From positions 1 to 64,000 of the forward strand of contig JAUJYZ010001178.1 in NCBI GenBank assembly GCA_033675265.1: a stretch of 64,000 nucleotides of DNA, given 5' to 3'. Under the pieces are notes generated by a model. The model saw only the letters and a list, made by a program, of their open reading frames with translations, was not told the origin of the DNA and did no database searches. The position numbers were made by a program, and so were the translations under genes. Positions 12,116-21,646 of the stretch are shown in pieces (position 1 is the stretch's first letter; each line of letters begins with the position of its first letter). This stretch comes from Actinostola sp. cb2023. Taxonomy: Eukaryota; Cnidaria; Anthozoa; Actiniaria; Actinostolidae.

Positions 12116-12540
12116 CGTTGGACGTTGTATTTGCCGTCGATCGAAGTCAAGATGCGACTTTTACGGCTTCGACGGGCGGGCCACTCTGACTTAGTTGACT
12201 TCGCTAGCGCTTCTTTTGAGAACGAATAATAATAATATATCAGCGTGCTGTTTCTGATATTCAATTCGTTACATTAAAACTCTGACTTCGTTTTGTTTGA
12301 GAACGAAGAATAATAATATAACAGCGTAGTTTGTAATACGCATTTCGTTACATTAAAACTCTGACTTCGTTTCGATTGAGAACGAAGAATAATAATATAA
12401 CAGCGTAGTTTGTGATACGCATTTCGTTTTACATTGAAACTCTAACTTCATTATATTAAGCGGACGAGTCAAGTCGACTCGCTTCGTGGGCTTCACACCG
12501 TATGACATCCAACTAATTTGCATCTTCAATATTATATTAA

Positions 12541-12807
12541 AGGAGCACTCTCACAGGTAATGCATTGCGCGCCTTGAACCCCTCAGCGCCATTTTCGTAT
12601 GATACGAAAATGGCGGATTTCTACTTACCACAAGAGAAGGAAGAGATTCTCTGGAGAACTCCGGACTTGCCATTGCTGATCCGTCTCGTAATTCGAAAGG
12701 CGAACTTGTCACGTGTACTTTTCACGTGCGTTCTTGTCAAATCTAAGTAGTATCCCGTATGTAAACAATAACACGGCGCGCAATGCATTACCTGTGAGAG
12801 TGCTCCT
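12541..12807. mobile_element. 267-bp MITE flanked by TTAA
   Basis: Perfect or near-perfect terminal inverted repeats (AGGAGCACTCTCACAGGTAA at the left, its complement at the right) are flanked on both sides by TTAA (12537-12540 and 12808-12811). The paralogous site in unit 1, near 5098, has a single TTAA and no insert. This empty site shows directly that the piece inserted after the duplication. TTAA targeting is typical of piggyBac-like elements. The interior is non-coding apart from a short chance frame. Confidence 0.9.
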
Positions 12808-13135
12808 TTAAGCAGACGAGTTGAGTATCCTTCCCGAATCATCGCTTGTACGTGAACGTACATCCTTTCCGTAATCGCCTATTTAGTGAATACATTTATT
12901 CAGTCTCATTTTATATTTTCAGAGAAAGAAATTAAACTTGGCTTTATGCAAAATAATCATGCAGTTGGCAAATAAACAACTCCGGCCAATACCAACCTTC
13001 ACCTCCCCTACCAGTAGAGGATAATGACGTAAGGAATCTAGAATGCGGAACTTCAGTCTTCACTGATCTAGTCTGCGTAGCTGGAGGATCAAACTATATC
13101 GAGAGTATTTTAGCATTTTGAAGTACAAAAGCACG

Positions 13136-14347
13136 ATGCGTTACGGTTTCATCGACAAGAATGGAGGTTCTGGTGTTCCTTTGGAAAAGATACAAATTCG
13201 TGGCAACATCAAAGGCTTCACAGCCGAAGTGCTGGCCATCATGGAGTACAAGAACAACAGTGACAGCCCCATAGAAGCCATTTATGTGTTCCCTCTCGAC
13301 GAGGAAGCGGCCGTGTGCGGCTTTCAAGCCACCATAGACGGACGGACCATCGTAGCAGATCCAAGAAAAGCAAGAAGCTCGAGATACGTACGACGATGCC
13401 ATCAGTAGTGGTCACAGCGCATTTCTACTGGAAGAAAGCGACGAGAGCTCAGACATCTTTCAAATCAATGTTGGAAACCTACCACCAAAACAGTCAGCTA
13501 CAGTAGAGTTGACGTTCGTGACAACACTGAGCGTAGAGAAGGAAGGAAGAGCGGTGTTTGTGTTGCCTGCAGTACTTAACCCGAGATATTCTCCGAGCGA
13601 CTCCAAGCCCAGTGTCAGTACTACGTTGCCTACCATCGCTTCGGTGAGCACCAAGTATTCGTTCGACTTTGTGCTGGAGGTGCAGTGTGCATCGCTAATC
13701 GAAGAGATCACATCTCCTTGCAATCCACTCAAAGTTGACATCAACCCAGAAGACAATCGCCAAGCAACAGTCCGACTTGGCGAGGAATTCAAGTTCGATG
13801 CTGATGTACAAGTGCATGTTCTGTGCAGTAAACCTTTTGAGCCTCACGCTCTGGTGGAGAATGGCGTGATCAAGTTGAAAGATGGTATAAAAGACGAGTT
13901 CCTCTCGAAACCAGTAGTCATGCTCAACTTTTTCCCGGAGTTGGACAGTTCTGCAAGTCTTGACCGAGGTGAATTCATATTTGTGGTTGACCGAAGTGGA
14001 AGCATGGACGGGTCAAAGATTAAAAGTGCAAGGGAAACCCTGCTTCTATTTTTAAAGAGTTTGCCAGAGGGCTGTTACTTCAATGTGATTGGTTTTGGCA
14101 GTTCGTTTGAAAAGTTGTTTCCCAAAAGCGAAAGTTACGATGATTCAAGTCTCAATCGTGCTTGTTCTCATGGCGAGTCTATGGAGGCTGATCTAGGAGG
14201 AACTGAAATCCTTGCTCCTTTTCAAGATGTGTTTTCACAGCCTCTGATCAAAGGTTATCCTCGACAGGTTTTTCTGTTGACAGATGGTGAAGTTGGTAAC
14301 ACTCAACAAGTTATTGAACTTGTGAGAACAAATGCTACTAGAGCGAG
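13136..14347 (+). pseudogene. Copy 2 exon 1 (VIT/VWA)
   Basis: 1212 bp, two fewer than the 1214 bp of copy 3. The frame is open 13136-13408, then from before 13509 to the donor at 14348 in the shifted frame. The MIDAS pieces FIFVVDRSGSMDGS and LLTDGEVGNTQQ are seen. Confidence 0.88.
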
Positions 14348-14640
14348 GTGAGTGTGCACTGTTTTATTATCATGATCACACTAATCATAATCCATCCATC
14401 ATTCATCCATGCATCCATTCCTTTCATCATACATCCATTTATTCATTCATTCATCCATTGATTAATTCATCCATGCAAATGCTACTAGCGCGAGGTGAGT
14501 ATACACTGGTTTATTATCATGATCACACTAATCATAATCCATCCATCATTCATCCATGCATCCATTCCTTTCATCATACATCCATTTATTCATTCATTCA
14601 TCCATTGATTAATTCATCCATGCATATAATCCTTCAGTAA
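14332..14640. repeat. ~145-bp tandem duplication spanning the exon 1 donor of copy 2
   Basis: AAATGCTACTAG..GCGAG-GTGAGT and the following ~125 bp occur twice in a row. The second donor is at 14495. The second unit reads ACTAGCGCGAG, the spelling found in the type B genes, while the first reads ACTAGAGCGAG. Confidence 0.8.
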
Positions 14641-14927
14641 TTCATTCATTATTCCATCCATCATATCCATCCCTTCATTCATCCATTCGATTCACGCATC
14701 CATCCAACCATTCCTCTCCTCATTCATTCATTCCTGCATCCATTTTTAAAGCTTATATATATCGAATACCGATACTAAATTCTCACACAGGCGTTTATTC
14801 CTAAACTATCTAATTCGTTTGATCCATGAGAGATGTATCACCTGTCACCTAACTGATCTACGCGCCAATAAAGTAAGAGGCGCATAAGGCCTCAAGAGAT
14901 GTATAGTAATGGTAGTTATATCTACAG

Positions 14928-14976
14928 GTGTTTCACCTTTGGGATTGGTGTATAGTAATGGTAATTATATCTACAG
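14928..14976 (+). repeat. Duplicated splice acceptor and exon start in intron 1 of copy 2
   Basis: The acceptor and first ~23 bases of exon 2 (CTACAG-GTGTTTCACCTTTGG) appear once as a stub from 14928 and again as the true exon from 14977, separated by a repeat of TATAGTAATGGTA. Using the stub would break the frame. Confidence 0.8.
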
Positions 14977-15091
14977 GTGTTTCACCTTTGGAATTGGTGC
15001 TGGGGCATCAACTGCACTAGTAAAAGGAGTTGCTCGAGCAGGAAAAGGAATGGCCGAATTTGTAGCATCTGGTGACAAGTTGCGGGCAAAG
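14977..15091 (+). CDS. Copy 2 exon 2 (end of VWA domain)
   Basis: 115 bp, same length and frame as in the other copies; acceptor CTACAG, donor GTTTGT. Confidence 0.85.
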
Positions 15092-15558
15092 GTTTGTATG
15101 TGCTCTGCTTATAGTGATGATAAAAGCGAATCTCATGAGAAATATTATTTATTTAATGACCCGGTATCCGAGGCCATATGATGCCGTGCGCCGGCAAATT
15201 GTTAATCTAGCTTTTCTTCTGGTCTGAAGTCTGTTTTGGATGCTCCGATAACCAACTATGTGGTGCTGGATATTTTCCACCACGAAACATAGTCAATAGA
15301 GTTCAAATGGAAGCTGAAGGTAGAACTATGCGCATTTAAGTCTGATAATTACCTGTGTAGTTCCGGTTAGACTACTGATTAATTGCACGGGTGAATTTTC
15401 ATATTACCTCGATCTCGACCCCGAGGAACCAATCAAAAAGCTGGAAATGCAATAACCGAAGATGAATGTTTCTAAAATAATGGTGAATATTGAGCAGTAT
15501 TATCACTCCGCCTTTGGCAAACAATTGATCACGTGATTAACGCCTATTTTTTCTACAG

Positions 15559-16698
15559 GTCATCAAGGTTCTCAAGAATGCTCTCCAACCAGCTCTTCTT
15601 GATTGTGAAGTGACTTGGGACCTACCAGAAGGGTGCAGTGCTAAGAGTATCCCGGATGTACCTCCGCCCATATTTAGTGGCAACAGCCTCATTATGTACG
15701 GACTGGTGTCTGACGACTCGCTTAATGCAGCGGACTCGAACAGCAAGGGATCCATCACACTTAGTGCCACCTTGACTACTGGTGCAAAAGTGGAAAAAGT
15801 ACAACACAAGCTTAGCCTTGAAAGTCTGTCTTCAAAGTCTGGAGACGACAGTTTGCTTCTCCACCGTCTCGCTGCTAAGGTGTTGATCCAAGAAAAACAA
15901 GACAACGACAACAACGCTGCTTTGAATGAAGAAATTGTGAAGATAAGTAAATCAGCCAACGTGGTGTCCAAGCTGACATCGTTTGTAGCGGTAGACAAGG
16001 ACAGCAACATCCCTGTCTGTGCGCCCTTGGCAATGCCAACGTTTAAACGAGCACCGTTTAGGTGCAGGCCAGTGTTAAATTTTGCGTTTCGATCACGCCG
16101 GACCAGGAAACAAGACAGCAACATCCCTGTTTGTGCGTTCATAGCAACTGAATCCAAGGTTAAGAACTCCGACGATCGCGACCTTGCACTGGCGCCACCA
16201 CTGCCACGACGCGTAGGGCAATGTCTGTTGAGTTCCCGAGCTTCAGCACGCAGGGTCATGAACTCCGACCGTGCACTGCCTAGTTCAGCTAGTAATGCCT
16301 ACGACCCAATAATTAAAGACCGCCTATACGAGTCAATGGACCGGGCCGACCTATCTGCTTCCTCTTCACTCCCACAGAAAGGTTGTCTTGAGATTGTCTC
16401 CCTCCAGAAAGCATCAGGAGCATGGCAACTAACTGCTCAGTTGGCCAGTATCTGTGGTGTAACCCTGGACAAACTGAAGCAAACATGTCCATCACAACTA
16501 ACCACAGACAACAAGGACAGCCTGTGGGCGACAGCCATAGCATTGTCGTGTCTTGCTGGAAAGTTTGCTGATCAAAAAGATGAATGGGAGATGGTTGCTG
16601 CCAAGGGCACCAAGTGGCTCAAGGCAAACTTACACAAAAATGGTCTGAGTTACGACGGGATCATGGAAATGGCGGGAAACGTTTTGACTGTCAATTAA
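15559..16698 (+). CDS. Copy 2 terminal exon
   Basis: 380 codons with stop, open throughout. It shares both flanks with copies 1 and 4 but has its own linker (about 16027-16290), basic and Ser/Arg-rich, including a second DSNIPVCAFIA. The C-terminal module is nearly identical at DNA level to all other copies. Confidence 0.9.
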   Translation, partial: VIKVLKNALQPALLDCEVTWDLPEGCSAKSIPDVPPPIFSGNSLIMYGLVSDDSLNAADSNSKGSITLSATLTTGAKVEKVQHKLSLESLSSKSGDDSLLLHRLAAKVLIQEKQDNDNNAALNEEIVKISKSANVVSKLTSFVAVDKDSNIPVCAPLAMPTFKRAPFRCRPVLNFAFRSRRTRKQDSNIPVCAFIATESKVKNSDDRDLALAPPLPRRVGQCLLSSRASARRVMNSDRALPSSASNAYDPIIKDRLYESMDRADLSASSSLPQKGCLEIVSLQKASGAWQLTAQLASICGVTLDKLKQTCPSQLTTDNKDSLWATAIALSCLAGKFADQKDEWEMVAAKGTKWLKANLHKNGLSYDGIMEMAGNVLTVN

Positions 16699-18190
16699 CA
16701 TATTGGTAGATGATACGAAAACATTTGTAGATCTAAATGTTTAATGTGTGACTGTAATTATAAAAACATAAATTAGATAGAATTAAATAAAATAAATAAT
16801 GTTTCGTATGATGGGGAAAGTGTACAATTTACTTCAAGATAACGATATCTGCACTGATCCAACTTCCAAGCTCAAGAAAAACTGCTGATAAACAATCGAA
16901 TTCTGAAAAGTTGTAAGAAGGATGAGCTATTTTGAGTTTTTTAGCGTTTTCTGGACCTAATCACGCCGTAGGAAATTTCGATTCCATATAAGGGGTTTCC
17001 ATTTAAATCTTGACAGTTCTTATTTTATTATATTAAAGACCATTGCTTGATTGATTGATTGAGTTCTGAAACTTCTAAGGCTCGAATTCTCACGTGATCT
17101 ATCTTTCGTTGTGGGATCTCCTCCAGACTGCCACGTTGATATCTGCCTCAAGAAGGCCTATTTTGCATTTTAGAGTCTTTTATAACCAATATTCACCACA
17201 GAAGCCCCAGAACAGCTTGATTGGCGTGGTAGAGACCATTTTCCTGAAAGAATCCTGGAGTGAGCTAGAAGCGATTTCACAATTCAAGAAAGCCGAATCG
17301 GCGGTCGATTATCAAAATTCCAAAATGGCGGACTGCAAAAGAGAAATCGTCTCTCTGGTCTTTCTGTGGTGGATTCCAGGACCTACAAAGGCATGTTTTG
17401 GCGATTTTGGACTTGTAAAGAATACAACCGGTGCAATGTTTTGCCTGTAGGTCTGGGTTATAAAAGACTTATCAAAAAAACTCCATAAAGCTGGAAGTGC
17501 TGTGTTTCCCGCGCATGTTGTTCTAGGAATACCCATGATACATTGCGGTCATACGTTCGAAAAAACAGGGATCCTGAAATATTCGAATTGAAATGACCGT
17601 TGCTCGGCGAGTTAAGGAAGAAACAGGGAAACATTCACGGATATATAAAGAAGAGAGATGGAAGTTTGCTGAGAAAGTGGCGTTTTGTTTCACAATGATG
17701 TATTTTGGAAGAAAATCGAAATCCAATTTCGCTCATTTTCATGGTTGTAAAATGACGTCAAAAACGCGCATATTTGAATTCTATGAAAAACAAATTGAAC
17801 TAATGAACACAAATTAATCGGGCCTGTAAGTCAGTTTACTTGACGGTTGAGGTTCAAATTTGAAGAGTTATCTAGTTGTCACTAATAACTGGCCATGAGA
17901 TCGATGTTACGAAAATTCAGAAAGTTAGAATTCTTCAAAGCAGTATCGATGTTTGCGGCCGATTTCGGCCGGTGTAGGAGTCAATGGGTTATCATCACTC
18001 ACTTGCTCGTAGCCTCCCTCGCATCCGTTTGAGCGTTGCGTGACGGAACTAAGAACGTATGCGAGGGAGGCTAACTTGCTGGCGGACTGAGGTAAAAAAA
18101 GTAGCATGATCTTAATGTGTAATAATCTCTATGTATGAGTGAAGTTCATCAAATAACTGCATATGAAAAAAACTAATTGAAAAGAAAACG
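16699..18190. other. 3' flank of copy 2
   Basis: Copy of the flank found after copies 1 and 4: poly(A) signal, then non-coding sequence up to the 17-bp array that starts at 18200. Confidence 0.6.
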
Positions 18191-18199
18191 GATTATAAT

Positions 18200-19060
18200 A
18201 ATGCAGTGGAACCTCTACTAACGACCACCTCCTCACAACGGCCACCTCCTCACAACGGCCACCTCTCCACAACGACCACCTCCCCACAACGATCACCTCC
18301 TCACAACGGCCACATCACCACAACGACCACCTCCCCACAACGACCACCTCCCCACAACGTCCACCTCCCCACAACGACCACCTCCCCACAACGACCACCT
18401 CCCCACAACGACCACCTCCTCACAACGGTCACATCACCACAACGGCCACCTCCCCACAACGACCACCTCCCCACAACGACCACCTCCCCACAACGACCAC
18501 CTCCTCACAACGGTCACCTCCCCACAACGACCACCTCCTCACAACGGTCACCTCCCCACAACGACCACCTCCCCACAACGGTCACCTCCTCACAACGGTC
18601 ACATCACCACAACGACCACCTCCCCACAACGACCACCTCCCCACAACGACCACCTCCTCACAACGGTCACCTCCCCACAACGACCACCTCCTCACAACGG
18701 TCACCTCCTCACAACGGTCACATCACCACAACGACCACCTCCACACAACGACCACCTCCTCACAACGGCCACATCACCACAACGACCACCTTTCTATACC
18801 GTTAACGGCCAGGATTTTCTGTCCCAAACAACAGCCATCTCATACATCTACAGTCGAACTTCTCCACAACGGCCAATCCGGGACAACATTTTGTGGCCGT
18901 TGTGTAGAGGTGGCCGTTGTGGGGAGGATTGAAAAACGAATAGATGTATGGGCTGGCTGTTGTTTGGGACAGAAAACCTTGGCCGTTATAGAGGTGGCCG
19001 TTATAGAGAGGTGGCCGTTATAGAGAGGTGGCCGTTATAGAGAGGTGTCGTCTTTATTTC
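18200..19060. repeat. Palindromic element built of a 17-bp minisatellite
   Basis: Starts CAGTGGAACCTCTACTAACG, followed by some 35 units of about 17 bp (ACCACCTCCCCACAACG and variants) to ~18800. A spacer (TTTTCTGTCCCAAACAACAG) then recurs inverted near 18955-18980, and the right arm ends in units of GAGGTGGCCGTTATAGA. The right-arm units are complements of the left-arm theme, so the element is a foldback whose terminal motif has been amplified. The long open frames across it (Thr/Pro/His and Arg/Trp/Gly) only reflect the repeat. Confidence 0.75.
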
Positions 19061-20557
19061 CCTAGTGATTACTGTTATTGTTCTCCTATTTCTAAACATA
19101 CTTTGTTTCATTATTAAAGCAATAGATAACTGCTCAGCTGCTCAGCTGCTCAGCTGCTCAACTCGAGCTATTTTGAGTACGGCAGTGCTCAATTCCAACA
19201 TTAAATTTTATACACATCTATATATGTGTGTCTGTATACACATCTACATTACATATCTCAATGTAATCACAAATGAGCACAATAAAGTTGTTGTTATTGG
19301 TTATTATTGGCCGTTGTGGGGAGGTGGCCGTTAGTAGAGATTCGACTGAGTGATTCGTTTTCCAAACCTCCCTACAACGGCCACCTCTACACAACGGCCA
19401 CAAAATTTTGAACCGGATTGGCCGTTGTGGAGACTGGGTTCGACTGTAATTATAATCGTTTCGTTCAAACTCTGGTTTCTTTGATGACAGGCCACAATTA
19501 TAAAAATCGTTGAAAACAATGCACTCTTCGTGTATACCTTAATTCGTGACATAGTGTAATAGCAATAAAATACAGGATGAAAGAACAAGACATAATCTCT
19601 CAAATGTTGAGTACAGTCAGTAAGATTTGGTAGCTAGCATGCCCTCGCAAATACGACGTCGGTCTTGATCACGATTATAATTTCGAGTAAGTGAGAGAGA
19701 CCGGGTTGTAGACTGGTTTAAAACCAACTAGCATACTATCACGAATCCTGCAATCTGATTGGCTAACGTACTCACTATCTATTTGCGTGATAGATAGTGA
19801 GTAGCGAAAAAGCCGGCGTTTTGAACAAAATCTAAAGAAAGCGAAAAATCAATTATAAATATTGGTGTAAATCTACTAAAACAATTAGCGTACTCGTACT
19901 TACAGCAATGTCCCTATCCCATTCCAACAACAACACATCAATATTAATGATAGAAGAGCATTTTATTTCAGTTTTTAGGTCAAATCGAGCATTATTTATG
20001 TAACCAGCTTGGCTATGTCTCAACATTTGAGAATCACTGAACGGAAAGACATCTGAGGGGCCCGAGGTAAGAACGCTTAGTGTACATACATACTTACATG
20101 TGAGAGAAGATTTGTTGCCAAGAAGAATTCACAGTCATTTGAACATTCAGCTTTGAAGTAAAACGGATGTTAATCATGACTCATCACGCAATCGATTCAA
20201 TCCAGGACCTCTCGCTCCTCTTTGGGAAGGAGACGAGCGTGGAACAAGAGAACTAAGAGCGAAAATTGGGGAGAAATGTGGGGCGTCACGATTGCATTAT
20301 GAAATAATACCATTCTGGTGGCGAGGAGCGATTTATATAGTCAACTCACCAAGCAACCTGACATATATTTTCATGAAAGCCGGTCCATGCGTAATTTTAA
20401 AAGGCATTAAGGAATTTGTGCGCGATGGCCCAAATGAGAATAGCTAGACCATGATTATTTAGAATATCTGAACCGTCGGTGGGTATTCGCTCGACTCTAA
20501 AATTATACTAATTTATTGTATTTTCTTTTGTTTGTTCGATACAGAAAAAACACTTTC
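19060..20557. other. Spacer between convergent copies 2 and 3
   Basis: Largely collinear with 28725-30857. It contains another CAGT(C)GAAC-type inverted pair (about 19305-19445), a single copy of the ~60-bp unit that is amplified at 28890-29290, and the 3' end of copy 3 with the complement of a poly(A) signal, TTTATT, at 20512-20517. No gene recognised. Confidence 0.6.
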
Positions 20558-21646
20558 TTACTTAAGCTTCATTGCAAGAAATCGCGAAGCAAAGTCCATG
20601 ATCCCGTCGTAACTCAGACCATCTTTGTGTAAGTTTGCCTTGAGCCACTTGGTGCCCTTGGCAGCAACCATCTCCCATTCATCTTTTTGATCAGCAAACT
20701 TTCCAGCAAGACACGACAATGCTATGGCTGTCGCCCACAGGCTGTCCTTGTTGTCTGTGGTTAGTTGTGATGGACATGTTTGCTTCAGTTTGTCCAGGGT
20801 TACACCACAGATACTGGCCAACTGAGCAGTTAGTTGCCATGCTCCTGATGCTTTCTGGAGGGAAATCAATGACATGTGGCTCTCCACAAGACGTTTGTTT
20901 GGGGAATTGCTTTTGATTGACGTGACTGGACTAGATGCTTTGAAACCCTGTTGTTGGAATTTGCGTCCTGCCTCTTTGAATGAAAAGTGAAGACGTGGTG
21001 GTGGCAGTGATGATGAAGAGGACGACGAAGAGTCATCATCGCAGCCGAACATCATGTCAGGAATTGGAGGTGGACACCGCGCTGGCATTCCACCCCCTGG
21101 ACATGGTAGTGACGACATGTTGCCGTAAAATGCAAACACTTTTCTTCCATACACTTCCGGTCTTGTTGGCCTTTCGAGCGCTCGCGACACTGGCACGTGA
21201 CTGTCCTTGTCAACCGCTACAAAGGAGGTGAGCTTTGACACTATGTTTGCGGACTTGCTCAGCTCAATCATAGAAGCTTTTATATTGTCAACGTCTTGCT
21301 GACCTCTGATGCTGGTCTTGGCACATAGACGATGAAGGAGAATACCTCGCTCCGCTGGGTTGCCGCACACTGCGCTAAACTTAACCACGTAATTAAGCGA
21401 TGAGGAACGCTCTCCGACGTCCACGTGTCCAGTCAGTGTCGCCGTGCCTTCTATTGCAACAATATGCTTACTTGAATGTAAGCCGTCTTTTCTACTCAGC
21501 AGTCCAAACATCACAAGTTCGTTCCCGCAGAAAATAGTTGGATTTTCTGAAGGAACAGTTTCAACTGCCCAGGTTTTTGGAAGGTTCCACGTGACATTAA
21601 CATCCTTAACAGCTGGCTGAAGAGCCTGTTTTAACGTCTTCATTAC
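20558..21646 (-). CDS. Copy 3 terminal exon
   Basis: Acceptor TTTCTAG, 363 codons with stop. The type B body differs from type A over about 250 codons, carries a Pro/Ser/Asp-rich linker ([14 protein letters not shown] region) and then returns to near-identity with type A from LQKASGAWQLTAQLASICGV to GLSYDGIM. Confidence 0.9.
   Translation of the reverse strand, partial: VMKTLKQALQPAVKDVNVTWNLPKTWAVETVPSENPTIFCGNELVMFGLLSRKDGLHSSKHIVAIEGTATLTGHVDVGERSSSLNYVVKFSAVCGNPAERGILLHRLCAKTSIRGQQDVDNIKASMIELSKSANIVSKLTSFVAVDKDSHVPVSRALERPTRPEVYGRKVFAFYGNMSSLPCPGGGMPARCPPPIPDMMFGCDDDSSSSSSSSLPPPRLHFSFKEAGRKFQQQGFKASSPVTSIKSNSPNKRLVESHMSLISLQKASGAWQLTAQLASICGVTLDKLKQTCPSQLTTDNKDSLWATAIALSCLAGKFADQKDEWEMVAAKGTKWLKANLHKDGLSYDGIMDFASRFLAMKLK

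Larger units (their letters stand above)
13136..16698 (+). pseudogene. VWA5A: VWA5A-like copy 2 (type A), single 2-bp frameshift
   Basis: Exons 13136-14347, 14977-15091 and 15559-16698. The start MRYGFIDKNGGSG is the first ATG of the VIT frame; an upstream ATG at about 13044 opens only a 7-codon frame ending CTTCAC-TGA. Exon 1 lacks two bases at about 13358 (GTAGCAGATCC against GTAGCAGAGATCC elsewhere), which shifts the frame after residue ~74 and stops at 13408. The rest of exon 1, including MIDAS DRSGSM, GGTEI and LTDGE, is otherwise intact, as are exons 2 and 3. Apart from this lesion the gene would code about 822 residues. It may be a recent null allele or a sequencing error. Poly(A) signal AATAAA at 16786. 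Convergent with copy 3. Confidence 0.87.
9905..17545 (+). repeat. Tandem segmental duplication, unit 2 (carries VWA5A-like copy 2)
   Basis: Second unit of the direct tandem duplication. It differs from unit 1 by a 267-bp MITE insertion at 12541-12807, a ~60-bp iterated piece near 12250-12430 (GAACGAAGAATAATAATAT units), rearranged splice-site pieces in intron 1 of the gene, and a different linker in the terminal exon. Confidence 0.8.

Noticed and set aside
17094..17450. 118-codon open frame after copy 2, repeated after copies 1 and 4
   Set aside because: No family resemblance, and the three flanks are recent duplicates so persistence of the frame proves nothing; in copy 1 the frame is shorter. 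Position in a 3' flank also argues against it.
18206..18805. 199-codon Thr/Pro/His-rich open frame (also 27895-28556)
   Set aside because: It reads through 17-bp transposon-end repeats that are open in several frames at once. The paralogous element has different lengths and frames.
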